DNA of 14,801 bases, taken from Elusimicrobia bacterium HGW-Elusimicrobia-2 (GTDB lineage Bacteria > CG03). The position numbers and the translations under genes were made by a program. Every line of letters starts with the position of its first letter. The first letter of the stretch is position 1. The DNA lies in assembly GCA_002841685.1 (NCBI GenBank), contig PHAM01000046.1, positions 1 through 14,801 of the forward strand. Reading direction: 5' to 3'. Below, piece after piece: positions 1 to 7,470 of this stretch. The notes under the pieces were generated by a model, which searched no databases, was not told the DNA's origin, and saw only the letters and a program-made list of their open reading frames with translations.

Positions 1-1
1 G

Positions 2-29
2 TTTCCCCCTTTTATCAAAAAGGGGGAAA
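2..29. repeat. Perfect 12-bp inverted repeat (hairpin)
   Basis: TTTCCCCCTTTT at 2-13 is exactly complementary to AAAAGGGGGAAA at 18-29, with a 4-base loop (ATCA). The stem is strong. On the plus strand it is followed by AATAAAG, not a T-run, so it is not a classical terminator for plus-strand transcription. In the minus direction the downstream flank lies outside the window. It could be a terminator of a gene to the left, or a repeat tied to a mobile element. Confidence 0.7.
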
Positions 30-36
30 ATAAAGA

Positions 37-90
37 GTTCACTTTTGATTCTTAAATCTAACAAAAACGGTTCACTTTTGATTTTTAAAT
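37..90 (+). repeat. 21-bp direct repeat, two copies 33 bp apart
   Basis: Copy 1 spans 37-57 and copy 2 spans 70-90. They match at 20 of 21 positions (C51 versus T84) and both begin GTTCACTTTTGATT. The 33-bp period is about three helical turns. Tandem copies like this occur as terminal transposase-binding sites in some insertion sequences (for example the IS21 family) and as operator pairs upstream of regulated genes. Neither reading can be proven here: no transposase is visible and the next gene starts at 172. Confidence 0.65.
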
Positions 91-110
91 GACAAATGAA
101 AGGCGGATTA

Positions 111-139
111 TTGTCTGATGGCCGTATATTTGATAGAAA
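111..139 (+). promoter_or_regulatory. Weak candidate promoter for the lipoprotein/sigma operon
   Basis: TTGTCT at 111-116 is followed after 17 bases by TAGAAA at 134-139. Each hexamer matches the sigma-70 consensus at 4 of 6 positions. Transcription would begin near 146 and leave a short leader containing the whole ribosome binding site at 162-170. This is the only gap large enough for an operon promoter on the left side, but the hexamers are poor and the call is tentative. Confidence 0.22.
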
Positions 140-171
140 AAGGCTGTTGCGTATAAAAATCAGGAGGTGGT

Positions 172-852
172 TTGTTTTTTGATTCTTTCAGACAGAATTC
201 ACGGGAAGGCCTCTGCTGTGTTGTTATTATCCTACTGGCGGGCTGTATTTCTCCGCCGGCAGGCCACAACTGGTATTATGTGAGGAGGGGTGACACGCTC
301 TGGTCCATCGCGCGGCAGAATAAAACGGATTTTTTCTCCCTTGTAAATGCCAATGACATTCAAAATCCTTCGCGCATATATCCCGGCATGAAGTTGAAGG
401 TGCCTGCGGAGGGGAGCGCTGTTTCCGCCAAGAGTCCCGCCGCGGCAAAAAAGCGGCAAAGGGCGTCAAACCCCGCTAAGAGCGCGGATGTTTCCTTTTC
501 CTGGCCGGTCAAAGGCAAGGTTGTGGAGAATTTCGGCAAAGTCGATCTTGTCCGCTCGCTGGGGATTGTGATAAAAGCTGATTCGCCGGCTGTTAAAGCA
601 TCAGCATCGGGAAAAGTCTCTTTTTGCGGCGAAGCGGGGAATTTCGGACACACCCTTATAATAAAGCACGCGGGCGGTTATCACAGTGTTTACGCTTATC
701 TTGACAGCGTGTCTGTAAAGACCGGCGATACTGTCGCCTCCGGCGCCCCGGTGGGCATTTGTGGCAGCAGTAAAAAATACGGCGGGAGAGTGCTTTATTT
801 TGAGATACGTTTCGGCACGGAAGCTTATGACCCGATGATGTATCTGAACTGA
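172..852 (+). CDS. NlpD-like LysM/LytM lipoprotein with degenerate M23 domain
   Basis: This is a predicted outer-envelope lipoprotein of 226 aa. It starts at TTG, which sits 1-2 bases after a strong AGGAGGTGG ribosome binding site (162-170). A signal peptide ends in the lipobox L22-A23-G24-C25. A LysM peptidoglycan-binding domain follows (about 34-78, with WYYVRRGDTLWSIA), then an Ala/Lys/Ser-rich linker and a LytM/peptidase M23 fold (about 110-224). The usual zinc ligands appear lost: the first-motif H-x(3)-D, the YAHL histidine (here YAYL) and the HLHFE histidines (here VLYFE). Metal-less LytM proteins such as NlpD and EnvC activate periplasmic amidases during cell separation, so an activator role is inferred rather than hydrolysis. 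It sits 3 bases upstream of a sigma-70 gene, as nlpD precedes rpoS in proteobacteria. The family is secure; the NlpD function is less so. Confidence 0.85.
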   Translation: MFFDSFRQNSREGLCCVVIILLAGCISPPAGHNWYYVRRGDTLWSIARQNKTDFFSLVNANDIQNPSRIYPGMKLKVPAEGSAVSAKSPAAAKKRQRASNPAKSADVSFSWPVKGKVVENFGKVDLVRSLGIVIKADSPAVKASASGKVSFCGEAGNFGHTLIIKHAGGYHSVYAYLDSVSVKTGDTVASGAPVGICGSSKKYGGRVLYFEIRFGTEAYDPMMYLN

Positions 853-855
853 ATT

Positions 856-1689
856 ATGGAAAAGATTGATTCCGTTAAACTCTACCTCAAGGAAATAGGG
901 GACATCCCCCTGCTTGGGGAAGACGAACTCACGAAGCTGATAATACTTTCCCGAACGGGGAATGTCTGGGCGAAACAAAAACTCATAGAGTCAAATCTGA
1001 GGCTGGTGGTGTCCATAGCGAAAAAATATCTTCACAGTCAGAAGGTGCTCAGCCTCCTGGATCTTATAGGCGAGGGCACGCTCGGCCTTATGAGGGCGAT
1101 AGAGAAATACAAGCCCGAATACGGCTACAGATTTTCAACATACGCTTACTGGTGGGTGAAGCAATCCATACAAAAGGCCCTGATGAATCAGATGAAAATG
1201 ATCTATATCCCCACCTACACCGACACGCACATAAAACAGGCGCTGAAATTTGTGAGCAAGCTCAAGGCGAAACTGCACAGAAATCCGAGCGCTAAGGAAC
1301 TTGCGAAAGAGATGAGAACACCCGAGGATAAAGTGGAGAAAATACTGGGCAATATTCAGGCCTGGGAGAACATCATATCTCTTGATATGCCAATCGACGA
1401 GAGCGAGGAGATATTCCTTAAAGACATAATCGTGTCGGAAGAAGGCCGGCCCGAGGATATAGCTTCCTGCAACGAAAGAAAAACTTTTCTCGTCAAAGCC
1501 CTCAAACGGCTTCTGCCTAGGGAGCAGGACATCCTGCGCTGCCGCAGCGGAATGCACGGCGAAAAGCCGGCCTCTTTGTCAATTCTGGCGAAAAAATATA
1601 GAATTACGAGGGAACGCGTGCGTCAGATCGAACGCCGCGCTCTGGAAAAAATGAAAAGTTATCTTCTTGAAGAGGGTGTGGAATTCTGA
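856..1689 (+). CDS. RNA polymerase sigma-70 factor (RpoD/RpoS-like, group 1/2)
   Basis: This sigma factor directs RNA polymerase to promoters and is 277 aa long. Region 1.2 lies at about 5-30 ([11 protein letters not shown]). Region 2 lies at about 38-108, with [29 protein letters not shown] and the promoter-melting segment [17 protein letters not shown]. Region 3 lies at about 120-200, and region 4 ends in a helix-turn-helix at about 240-268 ([19 protein letters not shown]). The long region 1.1 and the non-conserved insert of housekeeping RpoD are absent, so it resembles RpoS or another alternative group 2 sigma. It begins 3 bases after the lipoprotein stop without its own clear ribosome site, implying coupled translation. 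The basic part of region 4.2 is intact. Whether it is the stationary/general-stress sigma or a compact primary sigma cannot be decided without knowing the other sigma genes of the genome. Confidence 0.9.
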   Translation: MEKIDSVKLYLKEIGDIPLLGEDELTKLIILSRTGNVWAKQKLIESNLRLVVSIAKKYLHSQKVLSLLDLIGEGTLGLMRAIEKYKPEYGYRFSTYAYWWVKQSIQKALMNQMKMIYIPTYTDTHIKQALKFVSKLKAKLHRNPSAKELAKEMRTPEDKVEKILGNIQAWENIISLDMPIDESEEIFLKDIIVSEEGRPEDIASCNERKTFLVKALKRLLPREQDILRCRSGMHGEKPASLSILAKKYRITRERVRQIERRALEKMKSYLLEEGVEF

Positions 1690-1710
1690 TTTGTGAAAGG
1701 GGGATGTTAA

Positions 1711-2229
1711 ATGATGGATCTTAAAAAGTTTATCAGGGGAGTGAAGGATTTTCCCATCAAGGGGATATACTTCTATGATATCACAACGCTTCTGAAAAAC
1801 CCGAAGGCTTTTTGCGCGGCGGTTGACGCCATGGCCGCGCATTACCGCGGCCGGAAAATAGACTATATCGCCTGTATAGAATCGCGCGGTTTTATCTTCG
1901 GCGCGGCGCTGGCCTATAAACTGAAAACCGGGATGGTCGTGATACGTAAAAAAGGCAAACTGCCGGCGAAAAAACTCTCAGTGCGTTACAAACTTGAATA
2001 CGGGTTTGACAGCATAGAAGTGCATGAGGATGCCGTGGTCAAAAACAAAAGATACATCATCCTTGACGACCTTCTCGCCACCGGCGGCACGTCGCTTGCG
2101 GCATATAAGCTCCTTAAAAAGAAAAACGCCATAGTCGATTCTTTCGCGTTTCTCATTGAGCTGACCGGCTTGAACGGCAGGAAAAAACTTCCCCCCGGCC
2201 CGGAGCTTTTCACAATGCTCCAATACTGA
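1711..2229 (+). CDS. apt: Adenine phosphoribosyltransferase
   Basis: This cytoplasmic purine-salvage enzyme converts adenine plus PRPP to AMP plus pyrophosphate. The 172-aa length is typical for Apt. Family signs are the N-terminal DFPIKGIYFYDITTLL segment (13-28), IESRGF (56-61), the flexible YGFDSIEVHEDAV segment (97-109), and the PRPP-binding loop ILDDLLATGGT (117-127). The ATG at 1711 follows a GAAAGGGGG ribosome site at 1696-1703; the second ATG at 1714 is an alternative. The gene lies 21 bases after the sigma factor and ends one base before lpxI begins, so it appears cotranscribed with the lipid A genes. That pairing is probably expression convenience rather than a pathway link. Confidence 0.95.
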   Translation: MMDLKKFIRGVKDFPIKGIYFYDITTLLKNPKAFCAAVDAMAAHYRGRKIDYIACIESRGFIFGAALAYKLKTGMVVIRKKGKLPAKKLSVRYKLEYGFDSIEVHEDAVVKNKRYIILDDLLATGGTSLAAYKLLKKKNAIVDSFAFLIELTGLNGRKKLPPGPELFTMLQY

Positions 2230-3030
2230 ATGGCCCTTATAGGTTTAATAGCGGGCGAAGGGAGTTTTCCGATCCTTGTCGCGGGTCAGCTCAGGAAGCA
2301 GGGTTATGACCTGAAAATAGCGGCTATACAAAATCACGCGGACGGCAAAATAGAGGAATACGCTTCCTCTTTCATATGGGCGCACATAGGGGAGCTTAAG
2401 AAAACCATAGATTTTTTCAAAAGCGCCGGCGTTAAGGAACTTATTCTTGCCGGCCGTGTGCGGCACGCTTCGGTTTTTTCGATCAAACCCGACCTGAAGG
2501 CGGTGAAACTGATCGCTTCGCTTAAAGATAAAAGGGCCGCCACAATGCTCAAGGCTGTCTGTGATCTTTTTGAGAAAGAGGGAATCAAGATCCTTTCTTC
2601 CGTCGCTCCGCTTGAAAGCCTGCTTTTCAGAGAGAAAGTCTACACCCGCCGCAAACCCTCCAAAAAAGAGCTCGGAGATATGGCGCTCGCGCAATCCGCG
2701 GCGAAATGTATAAGCGGTCTTGATATAGGCCAGACAGCGGTTGTAAAAGAAGGGGTTGTCGTGGCGCTCGAGGCGATGGAAGGCACCGATGCGTGTATTT
2801 TGCGCTCAGGAGAACTGGCCGGGGCCGGAACGGTTGTCGTCAAGGCCGCCCGTCCCAAACAGGATACCCGTTTTGATGTGCCTGTGATAGGTCTGCGCAC
2901 CGTCAAAAAGCTCGTGCGTTCGGGAGCATCCGTTCTTGCCGCCGAGGCGGGGTCGGCACTTTTTTTCGAACAGGAAGAAAGCGTAGCTCTGGCCGATGAA
3001 CACCACATTTGTATTCTTGGAATAAAGTGA
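2230..3030 (+). CDS. lpxI: UDP-2,3-diacylglucosamine pyrophosphatase LpxI
   Basis: LpxI cleaves UDP-2,3-diacylglucosamine to lipid X (2,3-diacylglucosamine-1-phosphate) and UMP, the fourth step of lipid A synthesis. It is the alternative to LpxH and is common in alphaproteobacteria and several deep-branching phyla. The 266-aa protein has the N-terminal motif LIAGEGSFP (6-14), AGRVRHAS (74-81), a central GLDIGQTAVVKEGVVVALEA region, AMEGTDA (182-188), the conserved KQDTRFDVPVIG (210-221) and AAEAGSALF near the end. These are typical of the LpxI (former DUF1009) family. The ATG directly abuts the apt stop (TGAATG) and has no obvious ribosome site, consistent with coupling. The lpxB start overlaps its last codons, which strongly supports the assignment. 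Confidence 0.94.
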   Translation: MALIGLIAGEGSFPILVAGQLRKQGYDLKIAAIQNHADGKIEEYASSFIWAHIGELKKTIDFFKSAGVKELILAGRVRHASVFSIKPDLKAVKLIASLKDKRAATMLKAVCDLFEKEGIKILSSVAPLESLLFREKVYTRRKPSKKELGDMALAQSAAKCISGLDIGQTAVVKEGVVVALEAMEGTDACILRSGELAGAGTVVVKAARPKQDTRFDVPVIGLRTVKKLVRSGASVLAAEAGSALFFEQEESVALADEHHICILGIK

Positions 3031-4121
3031 GAGTTTTGATTTCGGCGGGCGATTTTTCAGGCGATGTGTTCGCATCGCGTCTGGCAAAAACATTTATAGG
3101 GTCCGGCTGGGATGTCTCCTCTGTCGGCGGAGCGGCTCTGCGGGACGCCGGCGCGGATATAATAGAGGATGTTTCAGGAAGGAACGCCATAGGATTTATA
3201 GAGCCGGTCAGAAATATATTTTTTTTCCGGCGTCTCCTCGGCAGGATCAAAGAATTTTGCAAAAGGGATCGCCCCGACGCGGCGGTTATGGTTGATTTCT
3301 GGGGTTTTAATTCACAACTTCTGCCTCTTTTTTCCGCCGCGGGCACGCCGGTGTTTTATTATATCTGTCCCCAGATATGGGCGAGCCGCTTCGGGAGGAT
3401 AAAAAAAATAAAAAAATATGTCAGTAAAGTTTTTCCTGTTTTTCCTTTTGAGGAAAAAATCTATCTTGAAAACGGGGTGAGCGCTCTTTTTCCGGGTCAT
3501 CCCCTCGCTCAAATGCTGCCGGAGCCTTCGTATAACCCCGAATCACCCTATATAGGGCTGCTCCCCGGTTCCAGAAAAAGCGAATTGGACAGGCATCTGC
3601 CGGTTATGGTCAAGGTTGTAAATCTTCTCGGCAGTGAGGGCAACTTCCGTTTCAAATGTTTTAAGGCCCCGTCTCTTCCCAAAGCGCTTTATGCGTCTTT
3701 GCCGAATAACTGCGAGCTTCTTGAAGATAAAGATTATTCCCATCGCCAAAACCTGCGCCTGGCGATATCGTCATCCGGCACAGCGTCTTTTGAGAACGCG
3801 ATGCTGGGCATACCGACTTTGATCATGTATAAGACATCGTTTGTCTCTTATTTCATCGCTAAACAGATCGTTAAGACAAGATTCATAGGTATGCCTAATA
3901 TTCTGGCAGGAAAATCGGTGACGCCTGAGCTGATCCAGTCAGCCGCGGCTCCTTTCAGGATCTTACGCGAAGTCAGGGGTATGCTAAAAAAAGATAATTT
4001 GCTCGGAATTTCCGCCGAGCTCCTTCAATTGAGGCCTTTGCTCGATAAAAAAAACGCGGAAGAGAATATCGTGGGAGAAATAGAAAAGCTGCTGGCTGTC
4101 AGGGGCGGGGGGATTTCGTGA
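3027..4121 (+). CDS. lpxB: Lipid-A-disaccharide synthase LpxB
   Basis: This GT-B fold, GT19-family glycosyltransferase joins UDP-2,3-diacylglucosamine with lipid X to form the lipid A disaccharide, at the inner face of the cytoplasmic membrane. Numbering from the GTG at 3027, the protein has AGDFSGD (7-13; most family members read GExSGD, so the acidic residue is shifted here), a hydrophobic membrane-associating stretch, GHPL, LLPGSR (178-183), SSGTASFE (249-256) and RFIGMPNI (285-292). The 364-aa length is normal. I chose GTG 3027 over the longer TTG frame beginning at 3009: it makes a 4-base GTGA overlap with the lpxI stop and puts the conserved VRVLISAGD at the N-terminus. It overlaps msbA by another GTGA. 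Confidence 0.95.
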   Translation: MRVLISAGDFSGDVFASRLAKTFIGSGWDVSSVGGAALRDAGADIIEDVSGRNAIGFIEPVRNIFFFRRLLGRIKEFCKRDRPDAAVMVDFWGFNSQLLPLFSAAGTPVFYYICPQIWASRFGRIKKIKKYVSKVFPVFPFEEKIYLENGVSALFPGHPLAQMLPEPSYNPESPYIGLLPGSRKSELDRHLPVMVKVVNLLGSEGNFRFKCFKAPSLPKALYASLPNNCELLEDKDYSHRQNLRLAISSSGTASFENAMLGIPTLIMYKTSFVSYFIAKQIVKTRFIGMPNILAGKSVTPELIQSAAAPFRILREVRGMLKKDNLLGISAELLQLRPLLDKKNAEENIVGEIEKLLAVRGGGIS

Positions 4122-5860
4122 AAACAAAAGATATTATGAAAAGGCTGGCGGTGTATCTTAAGCCCTATCGTATCCGCTTTGTTGAAGCCCTCCTGTGCAT
4201 GATCGTAGTGGCCGCCATTAAAAGCGGACGCGTTTATCTGCTCAAGCCCGGCCTCGATAAACTGATTGAGAGCAGGAACGCCAATCTTGTCATATTTTTT
4301 TCAGCGGCGCTGATCGTCCTCACCGTAATCCACGCCGTTTTCTCGTACATACAGAATTATCTTCTCGCCTATATCGGGCAGAGGGTTATAATAGATGTGC
4401 GCAATGAAACCTACGCTCACATGCAGAACCTTTCGCTGGATTACTACATTAAGAGGACGACGGGGGCTCTACTTTCACGGCTCACCAATGACATGATGTA
4501 TGTGCAGAACGCCATAACCTCCGTGCCTGTCAAGCTGATCAGGGACGGGCTCAGTTGCGCGGGCCTGCTTGTCGTTCTTTTCGCGCTCAACTGGCAGTGG
4601 ACGCTCGCGTCTTTGATCTTCTTCCCGCTGATCATGTTCCCAATCAAATTTTTTGCTCGGAAAATGAGAAAGACCTCCCGTCAGACGCAGGAAAAGATGG
4701 CCCAGATATACGCTCTCCTGGCCGAGAGGATAAGCGGCATAAAGGTGACGAAAGCCTTTGCCCGCGAAAAAAGTGAAATTGAAAAAATGGAGGAGAGCAA
4801 CAGGGATTACTTTAATGTCATCATGCGCCTCCTGCGGGCAGAGACGATGCAGAGGCCGGTGCTGGAGATAATCACTTACACGATATCTCTCGTTATAGGC
4901 GCTTATGTTATCAACGCCATCTTCAGGGAAACGGTCAGCGTCGGAACAGCTGTTGCTTATCTGGCGGCTCTCATCAATTTTTACGCGCCCATTAAAAGCC
5001 TTGCCGACCTGAACAAGATACTCCAGTCCTCGTTGTCGGCCTCGGAAAGGATCTTCCGCGTTCTTGACGCCGAGATAACAGTAAAGGAAAAACCCGCAGC
5101 GAAGGATTTCCCGGACCTGAAAAACAGCATCAGCTTTGAGAATGTCTCTTTTTCATATTTCGCGGATGGCGCCGGTGACAGGGCTTTGAAAAACATAAAT
5201 CTGCAGATAAAAAAAGGCTCTATTTGCGCGCTCGTCGGTTCGTCCGGCGGAGGAAAAACAACAATAGCCAATCTCATCCCCCGTTTTTTCGATCCGACGG
5301 AGGGGAGAATAATGATAGACGGCGCGGATATCAGGGATTTTAAACTTGCCCAGCTCCGGCGCAGCATAGGAATCGTCTCACAGGACATTATGCTGTTCAG
5401 GGACAGCGTCAGGAATAACATATCTTACGGCGTCGATAACGCGAGTGAAGAGGATGTGATCCGCACCTCGAAGCTGGCCAACGCCTATGATTTTATTAAG
5501 GAGATGCCGCTGGGTTTTGATACTATCATAGGAGAAAGAGGGGCGACGCTTTCCGGCGGCCAGGCTCAGCGCATATGTATAGCCAGGGCGGTTATTATGG
5601 ATCCGCCCATCCTTATACTCGACGAAGCGACTTCGGCGCTGGACACGGAATCTGAAATGCAGATCCAGAAAGCTCTTGACGCCATTGTGACCACCAGGAC
5701 CACGGTTGTCATAGCACACAGGCTTTCTACCGTGCGCCGGGCGGATAATATAGCGGTGATCTCCTCCGGAGAGGTGGTGGAGAGCGGCCGGCACGATGAA
5801 CTCCTGAAAAAGAACGGTTATTACAGCCGGCTTTATAACATCCAGTTTAAGATCCAGTGA
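4118..5860 (+). CDS. msbA: MsbA-type lipid A/multidrug ABC exporter (fused TMD-NBD)
   Basis: This 580-aa ABC half-transporter probably works as a homodimer that flips lipid A-core across the inner membrane. An N-terminal six-helix exporter domain (about 1-315) precedes the ATPase domain (about 335-575). The ATPase shows Walker A GSSGGGKT (374-381), a Q-loop (SQDIMLF), the signature LSGGQ (478-482), Walker B ILILDE with D502/E503, the D-loop SALD and the switch IAHRLST. The GTG start overlaps the lpxB stop by 4 bases and is preceded by a G-rich ribosome site (about 4101-4112). Sequence alone does not separate MsbA from other type-I exporters such as lipid-linked oligosaccharide or drug pumps. 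The position directly after lpxI-lpxB makes lipid A transport the best inference. Confidence 0.88.
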   Translation: MKTKDIMKRLAVYLKPYRIRFVEALLCMIVVAAIKSGRVYLLKPGLDKLIESRNANLVIFFSAALIVLTVIHAVFSYIQNYLLAYIGQRVIIDVRNETYAHMQNLSLDYYIKRTTGALLSRLTNDMMYVQNAITSVPVKLIRDGLSCAGLLVVLFALNWQWTLASLIFFPLIMFPIKFFARKMRKTSRQTQEKMAQIYALLAERISGIKVTKAFAREKSEIEKMEESNRDYFNVIMRLLRAETMQRPVLEIITYTISLVIGAYVINAIFRETVSVGTAVAYLAALINFYAPIKSLADLNKILQSSLSASERIFRVLDAEITVKEKPAAKDFPDLKNSISFENVSFSYFADGAGDRALKNINLQIKKGSICALVGSSGGGKTTIANLIPRFFDPTEGRIMIDGADIRDFKLAQLRRSIGIVSQDIMLFRDSVRNNISYGVDNASEEDVIRTSKLANAYDFIKEMPLGFDTIIGERGATLSGGQAQRICIARAVIMDPPILILDEATSALDTESEMQIQKALDAIVTTRTTVVIAHRLSTVRRADNIAVISSGEVVESGRHDELLKKNGYYSRLYNIQFKIQ

Positions 5861-6921
5861 TAAACATTTCGATTCTGCCCGGAAAAATCATTCAGTGCAA
5901 AACAGGGGATCTGGCTCAAGCCCTGAACGACGAGGGGAAAAGATGCTTTATAATAGGGCCGAAAGATGTTCATGAAATTCACGGGTCCCTGATAAACGGG
6001 GCGCTCGGCAAAAGAGCGAAAATATATGCGGGTTTCAGCGGCGAGTGCTGTGAAACTGAGATTGCCCGGCTCGCTGCCGGGGTAAAGACCCACAAAAGTG
6101 ATTTTATTTTTGCTTTCGGCGGCGGCAAGGCGATGGACGCTTCCAAAAGTGCGGCCGCAAAAACCGGCTGCAGGCTCATCGCTGTTCCGACCTCCGGTTC
6201 GACCTGCGCGGCTTTCACGCCGCACAGCGTTATTTACGGTGAGCAGGGTAATTTTTTAAAAGAGGACAATCATCTTAAATGCCCCGATACGCTGATTCTA
6301 GCGGATGAGATACTCTGTTCGGCTCCGCGGCGGCTGCTTTTTGCGGGTATCGCGGATGCCTGCGCGAAATATTATGAATTCACATTTAACGGCGGCGCAG
6401 AAAGCAGCGTGGCCGCGATGGCCCGCGATATGCTGAAACGCTTTTTTATGGGCGTTCCCGCGGTTCAGAAGTCCGACGACAGGGCAACTTTTCTGATCCT
6501 GAGCCGCCTCTGTATAATAAACACAGGACTCATAAGCGCGCTGGGCGGCGCCGATTTCAGGGCCAGCACCGCCCATGCGCTGGCAAACGGTTTTACACAG
6601 GTTTTTCCCAGGCGTCCAGAATTTGCCCGTATGCTCCACGGTGAACTGGTGGGGGCAGGCATTCTCGCCTCTCTTTTCGCCCTGAACCGCATAGATGAAC
6701 TTGTGATGCTGCGGAAACTTTTTTCCGATTGCGGTATTTTTGATGAATTTGCCTCCTGCGGGAAATTAGATAAGGACATATTTGAAACCGCCGCGCGTTT
6801 TGCCGTCAAAAACGAAGGGCGGTTCAGGGAATTAAAAATAAACGCCTATGACCTGACCGTGGCGCTGAATTCTGTTAAACTTGACAGCGCCAGTGTCGGG
6901 AATATTCATCAGGGAGTGTAA
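5857..6921 (+). CDS. Glycerol-dehydrogenase-like metal-dependent oxidoreductase
   Basis: This 354-aa protein belongs to the dehydroquinate-synthase/iron-alcohol-dehydrogenase superfamily, closest in pattern to glycerol dehydrogenases. It has the nucleotide-binding GGGKAMDASK (about 88-97), VPTSGSTCAAFTPHSVIY (about 109-126) and metal-ligand motifs GIADACAKYYEF (Asp), STAHALANGF (His) and MLHGELVGAG (His), so metal binding looks intact. In characterised glycerol dehydrogenases the second motif reads ASTDAP, with Asp contacting glycerol; here it is STCAA, so the substrate may differ. The reaction is probably NAD(P)-dependent oxidation or reduction of a polyol or a related carbonyl compound. The GTG start overlaps the msbA stop by 4 bases with no clear ribosome site, implying cotranslation with the lipid A genes. 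A role in envelope glycerol chemistry is possible but unproven. Confidence 0.8.
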   Translation: MINISILPGKIIQCKTGDLAQALNDEGKRCFIIGPKDVHEIHGSLINGALGKRAKIYAGFSGECCETEIARLAAGVKTHKSDFIFAFGGGKAMDASKSAAAKTGCRLIAVPTSGSTCAAFTPHSVIYGEQGNFLKEDNHLKCPDTLILADEILCSAPRRLLFAGIADACAKYYEFTFNGGAESSVAAMARDMLKRFFMGVPAVQKSDDRATFLILSRLCIINTGLISALGGADFRASTAHALANGFTQVFPRRPEFARMLHGELVGAGILASLFALNRIDELVMLRKLFSDCGIFDEFASCGKLDKDIFETAARFAVKNEGRFRELKINAYDLTVALNSVKLDSASVGNIHQGV

Positions 6922-6950
6922 CAAAATCGCCTCATGCGGCGTCTAACATT

Positions 6951-7470
6951 ATGGAAGAGAAAGAATTCGTAGAAAGATTAAAAAAGGGGGATGAGGATGC
7001 CTACAGGGAGTTTATGGCGCTTTATAAAAACGCTGTTTACCGCATCATCCATTCTTTTTCGGGAATGGCTCCGGAAATTGACGATATCGCCCAGGATGTG
7101 TTTATCGCGGTATTCAGGAAAATCCATAAATTCCGCGGTAATTCCTCTCTTTCCACATGGCTTTACCGCGTTACGATCAATAGATGCAAGGATTATCTCA
7201 GGAAGAGGAGAACTGACACGGTAGAGTTGAGCGACAGTATCATCTCGCCGGGCGCGGATGTTTCGTAAACGCTATTGAACGAGGCCCGGGCCCGCAACCT
7301 GCTGGCGCAGCTCCCGGAGAAATTCAGGAGCGTTGTGATACTCCGTGAGATAGAGGCCATGTCATATGATGATATAGCCCGGACGCTTAAGATCCCTCTG
7401 GGCAGGGTGAAGATAATGCTCTTCAGGGCGAGAAAAAAAAATGAAGGAGGCCGCGTTAAATGGAATGTAA
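6951..7470 (+). pseudogene. ECF-family sigma factor, interrupted by an in-frame TAA
   Basis: The first part (6951-7268, 105 codons) is an ECF sigma region 2, with DDIAQDVFIAVFRKIHKF and STWLYRVTINRCKDYLRKRR. It stops at TAA 7266-7268. The same frame then continues at once through a normal region 4 (7269 onward), with LLAQLPEKFRSVVILREIEAMSYDDIARTLKIPLGRVKIMLFRARKK. A single G-to-T change (GAA to TAA) would explain the break. A second problem may follow: at an A9 run (7433-7441) the open frame continues to 7490 with an atypical tail, while a +1 shift gives KKMKEAALNGM ending at TAA 7468-7470, a far more usual ECF C-terminus. No good ribosome site precedes the second half. The gene may be a pseudogene, a sequencing error or a split/recoded sigma. 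The anti-sigma gene downstream is intact. Confidence 0.8.

Noticed and set aside
130-157. TTGATA-N16-TATAAA as a strong sigma-70 promoter for the first gene
   Set aside because: The hexamers are good, but the predicted start (about 164) would cut off part of the AGGAGGTGG ribosome site at 162-170. It would not serve the gene at 172 unless that gene is translated from a near-leaderless message.
1135-1557. 140-codon minus-strand frame inside the sigma-70 gene
   Set aside because: It is antisense to a clearly conserved sigma factor and has no recognisable domain or ribosome site.
3009-3026. TTG start giving LpxB six more residues
   Set aside because: GTG 3027 makes the same 4-base overlap used at the next two junctions and aligns with the family N-terminus.
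6929-6942. Hairpin between the dehydrogenase and ECF sigma genes as a terminator
   Set aside because: CGCC...GGCG forms only a 4-bp stem and has no T-run, so it is too weak to call.
7266-7268. Stop-codon reassignment (TAA read as an amino acid)
   Set aside because: TAA is a normal stop at other genes in the window, for example the dehydrogenase, the anti-sigma factor and the 28-aa ORF, so genome-wide recoding is not supported.
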